Under the pieces are notes generated by a model. It worked only from the letters and a program-made list of their open reading frames with translations, was not told the DNA's origin and did not search any database. This document shows, piece after piece, positions 58,501 through 64,000 of a stretch of 64,000 bases of DNA (its first letter is position 1; the number at the start of each line of letters is the position of its first letter). The stretch covers positions 2,108,001 through 2,172,000 of the forward strand of contig QYRS01000006.1 of the NCBI GenBank assembly GCA_006503535.1. Reading direction: 5' to 3'. Both the position numbers and the translations under genes were made by a program. The stretch comes from Arthrinium phaeospermum (lineage: Eukaryota > Ascomycota > Sordariomycetes > Amphisphaeriales > Apiosporaceae).

Positions 58501-59127
58501 TATATTGGCCCCAGCGTTGCCAGCAATCCCAAGGATCACCTCGGAATAGCCAAGGTAGGAGGATCATCGGGTACACCTTGTGCGCCATACGGCTCAGCTT
58601 TGCCCGCCAGTCTTACGCAGACGGTTCCTCGCTCACACCTGCGAAGTAAAAAAAGGTCCCCGCAACTGGAGGGCGCGCTATCGACGGTCAGAATTTCGAA
58701 GTTCAGTCCTGAACCTTTCAGCCGCAACTGCCTTCTGCGGTGATTTCTGGCCACTCCCTCACCGCGGTCTGCCCCAATTCCGCCTGCAGACTAGGTTTTC
58801 GAGTTTCGTCTCGGCTCGGCTCTCCACTCAATTTACGGCTGTTTGGTGAACTGGGTTGCCTCTTTGGGGGCCAATTGACGGTTGTGTGCGAAACCTCGTA
58901 TTTCAACCGGGTTGTCGTATCGTTCGGAGCAACTGTTGGCAGCATTGGCAGCTGAAACCGACGGTGTTGGACCAGGACTGCCAGTGCAACCAGTAGCTGC
59001 AAACGTGCGCAACCGTTGCAGCTCTGGACCCTAGTTTTGCCCATCAAGGACATTACGAGGGCATTCTCTAGTGACTCACGAACCACGGGTTCCGTTGCGG
59101 GTATTGCAGATTCCTGCTCCATGAACA
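52501..59127. other. Gene desert, second half, leading to the Zn2Cys6-acetyltransferase gene
   Basis: About 6.6 kb without a recognisable gene. The last 1.5-2 kb turns pyrimidine-rich (CT tracts around 58.4-58.5 kb) and has several short upstream ATG frames, which suits a long 5' leader of the next gene. The rest may be distal promoter or hold a long noncoding RNA; neither can be shown from sequence alone. Confidence 0.45.
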
Positions 59128-61291
59128 ATGGCGTCTTTTACAGCACTCAACGGAGGTGACCAGAAACCGATGGAACGCGGCAGCGGCAGCCCCACGAATA
59201 AGAGGCCCGACTCGGAGGAGCGACCCGAGGCTGTCGAGGCAGGCCCTGTGCCGAGACCATCATCTCGTGATATTTCCTCAAACCCGCGAGACCAATGGTC
59301 AAGCGCTGGCCCAGAACGGTCATCATACGCATACCCGGACGTGGAAGGATCGCACAAGCGAAAACGGTCCAACTCCCTCGAACTCCGCAGAGAGGCCCCG
59401 AGCGCCCCGGAAGAACGAACTGCTGCGCCGCCGTCGCACCCGGAACCGCGGGATGTTTACGGTACTTCTCAACACAATGAGCGTGACTACCGCCCTTACG
59501 GAGACGAGAACCGCGGTGAGCGCGGCGACCCATGGTACTCACAGCGTAACCGGGAAGAACGATCTGCGTATGAGACGCAAAACTCGGCAGGGTCTTTGGC
59601 GTCACAATCGGAAGGACAGGGTGAAGACTCGCTCCGCCGATCCCAGATGGACTCACAGGGCTACTCACCAACAAGTCCCGACGACGAGTCTAGCTACTAT
59701 GGCGGTTCGTACACGCCGGAGCATCGGAGGGATGGTACGGTGATCCAGTCCGATCCCAAGAAGCGGAAGCGGAATTTCAGCAACAGGACGAAAACGGGTT
59801 GCCTGACTTGCCGCAAGAGGAAGAAGAAGTGTGATGAGAGCAAGCCTGAATGTAAGTGGCTCCCCAAATGATTTGACGTTGGTCCAAAGCTCATTGCGAT
59901 TCCAAAGGCAACAACTGTCTCAGAGGAGGCTTCATCTGCCAAGGCTATGCGAACCAACGCGGATATCAAAAGATGGAAAACAAACCCCCGGCCGTCCCGC
60001 TCGAGTCGAAGGACCCCAGCTACGTGCCTCCGGGCGCATACGGAATGCCGCAGCAAGCACCCTACCCCAGTCAATCGGCGACTTTGGCAGTGCCGCCGCC
60101 TAAAAGAGAACCGCCCCCGCCATACCGGGGACATTCGTTGCGGATAGACCCGCCTCAAGGCCGTCCGGTACTGACTGACGATGAACGCACCGCATCCACA
60201 ATTCCTACTGCATCCGTTGCTAGCCCGGACAACAACAAGCTTTCCAGCTTACCCTCGGCCTATACCTCACAACAAGGCAACCCGTTCCCGACTCCTATTA
60301 GTGCGATAAGCTCGGCGGCAAACTTTGAGTCCCGGGTGTTGTCTAAGGAATACCACCAGAGGATACCGCCTCTGCACGATGCCAGCCGCACCGAACCCGA
60401 AACTCCTCAATCTAGCATTCCCAACACGACGCTTCCCCAGATCAACATGCTTAACGCCCCCACGCGGACCGGTAGCCCAGGCTCGCATCACCAGCAACCA
60501 CCACCGCCACCACCTCCCGCCAGCACGACGAGCGCACAGGTCGCTGCCCAACTCGCCCTGTCGCACAGCCACTTCCCGCCGCCTCCCCGCCAAGCTACTC
60601 AGAAGGAGTTGATGCTCAGGAACGAATGGTACCAACCTTTCAATAAAGAACTGGTACTGGAACGTGAGAGGTGCAGTGCCGCCTGCTGGAGGTTTAACAA
60701 CTCGACGAACCCCAACAACGGGGTTTCGGGCAACGAGCGGTCAAGACTGTTCCGCGAGATCTTGATGCCCAAGGAACCCATCAACCTGTCGCCTTCCCAA
60801 CAGTCCCCGGTCGTCAACGTGGGCCGGGTCGGGAACGATGTCGTGATTGAGGCGCCCTTCACCTGCGACTACGGCTACAATATCTCCATCGGGCAGAACG
60901 TCTTCATCGGACGCAACTGCACCATCATCGATCCCTGCTCCGTCAAGATTGGCAACAACACCTACATAGGACCCAACGTCAGCCTCTTCGCCGCCACTCT
61001 CGACACGAACCCGGCCAAACGGATGGGGAGCAAGAGCCTGCAGAAGGGAGAGGCCATCACGATCGAAGAGGATGTATGGATCGGTGGCAACGTGATTGTC
61101 CTGCCTGGTCTCAAGATCGGCAAAGGCTCCACGATAGGTGCCGGTTCCGTCGTTACCAGGGTATGTTACTAAGCATCTCTCTCTTCCACGCACTTACGTA
61201 CTAACACTTTTGCTTCTTCTTGTAGGATGTGCCGAACTTCACGATTGTCACTGGCAACCCAGCACACGTTTTGCGCGGCATTCAACCCTAA
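59128..61291 (+). CDS. Zn2Cys6 DNA-binding domain fused to a maltose-type hexapeptide acetyltransferase
   Basis: Exons 59128..59851, 59908..61160 and 61226..61291, 680 aa, phases consistent. A disordered, charged N-terminus (1-215) precedes a basic stretch (KKRKRNFSNRTKTG) and the zinc cluster with Cys at 225, 228, 235, 242, 245 and 252, interrupted by the first intron after the fourth Cys codon begins. A Pro/Gln/Ser-rich linker with polyproline follows. About residues 472-510 match the maltose acetyltransferase (Mac) N-domain (ELMLRNEWYQPFNKELVLERERC). Residues about 540-675 are a left-handed beta helix of hexapeptide repeats (NISIGQNVFIGRNCTIIDPCSVKIGNNTYIGPNV and WIGGNVIVLPGLKIGKGSTIGAGSVVT), ending VTGNPAHVLRGI. 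It is thus both a DNA-binding protein and a likely acetyltransferase. Confidence 0.9.
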
Positions 61292-62583
61292 GTAACCAAG
61301 ACACGGAGACGACGGCCAAACTGCGCATACATTCTCTAATGTTGACGTCTGTCCGATATCTTCCGCATCGACTTTCTTCAGATTCGTTATGATACCCAAT
61401 TCGTTACTGTTTTGTACAGATACTTTGAACGCTTCTTTTTTTTTATCCCCTTGTTACGACACCCACCCCTTTCTTTTCCTCGGCTCGGCTCATGCGGTCA
61501 TGAGCTTATACGAAGAAGAACTTTCGAATATCGGTAGCATTGCAATTCATACATGGCATGAGCGTCTCTAACGACTTTTTGGGATTATTGTCGAGATTCT
61601 TTTTTTTTTTCTTTTCCTTCCAGGCTTTTCTATTATTCTTCTTCTATCATACCATGGCTTGAAGGGAAATATTAGAGAGCGTCATCATGTCAATGTCGTT
61701 ACGAATCAGGAGAAGAAGACAGAAAGAGAGGGTTATACACGGAAAGGGAAAGGAACAACATAACATGGCTACAGGAGAAAACAGGGGTTTTCCTAAACGG
61801 GGAGATAGGAAAGCGGCTGGGGGGTAGGAGGACCTCACACATTTATACATACAAGCCAGGAAGGGGAGAGGAGTGGAATTACTTTACATACATACAACAA
61901 CACACATACGAGCAAGGGGGGTGATGAAGAAAATACCGAGAAGTATAAACAACTCTGATGACGATGTCGGAAGGAAGAGAGAGAGAGAGAGAGAGAGAGG
62001 CAGGGGCAAGCAGCGGAAAAGCTCTGGAAGCTACCTACCTAATCAACCATACCTGATCTGATGATGGATGGCAATGGAAGGGGGGCGGAGAGAAAGAGCG
62101 TGCGATGGAAGCCCACGTACGATTATGTCTGTCTATATCCATCACATCAGCACCTGTTCTTGCTGGGCGGGAATTCCACGTTAATGACACGATTACTTTG
62201 CAACTACTACATTCGTACTATTCTTCTTTCCTTGCTGGTCCGGCCTTTTGTGGTCGGCTTCCTCGCTTGCAAGCTTTGTGCTTGTTTTGTCCAAGTCAGA
62301 AGTCCATGGAGGGATGGACAATTCGGGGAAGAGAAGAGAAGACGATAAGGTATTGACTTTGAGTTTTCGTCTTACAACGGATGGCAACACGGTCAACTCC
62401 TATGAATTGTCGCCTTTTTACGCTTGTGATCACTGCCATCTTCTCAGAAAAGGAGATGAGGGAAGTCGCCCAGGACAGCTTCGTCCATGTCGTAAAGCAT
62501 GCTTCTTATATAGATAGCTAAAGTGGTATATACAAATAAAGATTAAGATGGCAAGAAAATTAGTCAATCCAACACCTGGAATG
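61292..62583. other. Convergent intergenic region
   Basis: About 1.3 kb of 3' flanks. It contains T-rich tracts (61433-61443, 61600-61620) and a GA dinucleotide run at 61977-61999. No gene seen. Confidence 0.5.
61977..61999. repeat. GA dinucleotide microsatellite
   Basis: About 11 uninterrupted GA units. Confidence 0.85.
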
Positions 62584-63965
62584 CTAGGATGTCTGCTGCT
62601 GCTGTAATGCCTGTGGAGGAGGCGAAGGCTCCATCGGTTTTTGTGGTTGTTTCGGCGCCTCAGGCTTCGGAGCAGCAGGCGCGTGACCACTATCCCCTTC
62701 CATCTCAAACGCCTGTACCGGCGGCGGCGGCGAGGACCACCCCGTCGGCGCATCATATTCGCTCATGGAATGCGTCCGGTAGCTATGAGCGCCAGGCGAC
62801 AACTCGGACGGCGTCGTTGGCCCGCTCATCGTCCCGCCCGCCTCGGGCTTGAGGTACCCCGCGTACTGGGTCGCCGGCTGCATGGCGCTGTAGTCGCCGC
62901 TGAAGAGCTCGTGTCGTTCTCCCACCTGGCCGTTTCCCGACATCTCCTGGGGGCCGAGGTAGACGTTGGTGGGCTTGAGGTTGTTGTCCGAGTCGCTCCC
63001 GCTGTTCCCTGCCCCTCCCGGGCCGTGGCCCCCATCGCCCGCCGCTGGCCCATGTGCATTCATCATCGCATCGCGCTGGGCTCTCCGCCGCCACCAGAGG
63101 ATGAACCATCCCAGTCCCACCAGGGCGAGGACACCGGCTGTGCTTCCCACAATGACTCCTATCAAGCCACCTAGACCCAAGCCCCCGAAGGCGGCTGAGC
63201 CACCCCTCGCTGCGTTGATGTTGTCCGTTGCAATTTGGGTTTCTGACCCAGATTTGCCCTTTCCCGAGCCGTGTACCCCGCCCGTGGGCTTGATCGGGTC
63301 GCCGTTGGGATCGACTCGGGTCACCGAAGGCAACCCCGAGATCGTGGGCGGGGGCAGATTTTCATCGACCAACCAGGACGAATAGTCGTCCCGGGTCGGA
63401 CAAGCGGGCGCAGAGGACGCCGGCGTATAACTGGTTATCGCCGTGCTCTCGGGCTGGACCGAGCCGAGGATCGATTGCAGACGAGTGTAAGCAGGTAACA
63501 ACTCGGGTTCGCCAACGAAGTCGGCATCGTTGTACTCGACTAGTCCCCAGTCGACCGTATCGTTGGTCCAGTCGTATACCATAGCACCTGAGAAGACATC
63601 GGAGTAATTTGTGCTTAGGAACGTCTGGACTTCGCTAAAGTTGCGGTTCTCTCCCTCTTCGGTGCAGACCACTTCGGAAATGACGATGGGTATTTCCGAC
63701 TCGGCGAACTGGTCGAAGACGTATGAGGTATAGTCGCCGCACGCACTAAGCAGATTGATCCCGAACAGGTCAATGGACTCGGCATCTCCGCTACAGGTGA
63801 GATAGTCCGTTGTCGTGTTCTTCATATAATGATTGAATTCCCCGTCGTAACCTGTGTCCTGGTCGGAGTATGCTATCGGAATGCGGCGGTAGCCACGACC
63901 ATCAAGGAACGCTTTTATGTCGCTCACCGCGGCCTTGACGAAGGGCGCCGCCCTTCCGTACTGCG
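62584..63965 (-). CDS. GH72 1,3-beta-glucanosyltransferase (Gas/Gel family), 3' part, with transmembrane tail
   Basis: Reading frame from about 63965 to the stop at 62584; the N-terminal exons lie beyond the window. GH72 enzymes cut and rejoin cell-wall beta-1,3-glucan. QYGRAAPFVKAAVSDIKAFLDGRGYRRIPIAYSDQD is a core segment. IDLFGINLLSACGD and PIVISEVVCTEEG carry conserved parts, the Glu in ISEVVC being the likely nucleophile. DVFSGAMVYDWTNDTVDWGLVEY closes the barrel. There is no Cys-rich CBM43 module. Instead of the usual GPI signal there is a Gly-rich transmembrane helix (GGLIGVIVGSTAGVLALVGLGWFILWW), then RRR and about 160 residues of disordered Pro/Gly/Gln-rich tail. The catalytic acid/base and signal peptide are not visible here. 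Confidence 0.88.
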
Positions 63966-64000
63966 CTGCTCATCTGTCAATACTATGTCTTACTCAAGCA

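Noticed and set aside
63967..64000. A GTAAG...CAG stretch on the minus strand as a complete intron of the GH72 gene
   Set aside because: It would be only about 28 nt, too short for a fungal intron. The donor probably lies outside the window.

Overview
The window looks like nuclear DNA of a filamentous ascomycete. Evidence: short GT-AG introns (about 47-75 nt), a HET-domain incompatibility gene, Zn2Cys6 regulators, the fungal MICOS subunit Mic12, a DUF3176 membrane protein and a GH72 glucanosyltransferase. A Sordariomycete (perhaps Sordariales) fits best, but this is inferred from gene content and protein style, not from a marker gene.

Layout. 1-6 kb: a small metabolic block of two fructosamine-3-kinase-like paralogues, an MFS exporter and a Baeyer-Villiger-type flavin monooxygenase, arranged tail-to-tail and head-to-head. 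7-10 kb: a HET gene whose C-terminus is knocked out of frame inside a 9-bp repeat. 10.5-15 kb: an uncharacterised fungal protein and a large disordered P/Q/K/R-rich protein. 15.4-22.2 kb: a housekeeping block (Mic12, mitochondrial bL17, Utp25, eIF3f). 23.9-33 kb: an R3H-SUZ RNA-binding protein, splicing factor Cwf18 and a mitochondrial PPR protein. 33.3-34.7 kb: a badly decayed pseudogene. 35.4-37.9 kb: a Zn2Cys6 regulator. 37.9-43.1 kb: a gene-poor stretch with a C/T homopolymer tract, a relic coding fragment and a GC-rich segment that folds like a structured Pol III RNA. 43.2-45.2 kb: a DUF3176 protein. 45.6-46.6 kb: a reading frame broken by two in-frame TAG codons. 46.6-59.1 kb: about 12.5 kb without a recognisable gene. 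59.1-61.3 kb: a Zn2Cys6 / hexapeptide-acetyltransferase fusion. 62.6-64 kb: the 3' part of a GH72 enzyme with a transmembrane tail.

The housekeeping genes share divergent promoters (Mic12/bL17, Utp25/eIF3f, Cwf18/PPR) and serve mitochondrial translation and membrane structure, ribosome biogenesis, translation initiation and splicing. The accessory parts (0-15 kb, 33-47 kb) carry nearly all the damage. Splice sites were read by eye from frame continuity and family motifs. Three introns appear to start with GC rather than GT.
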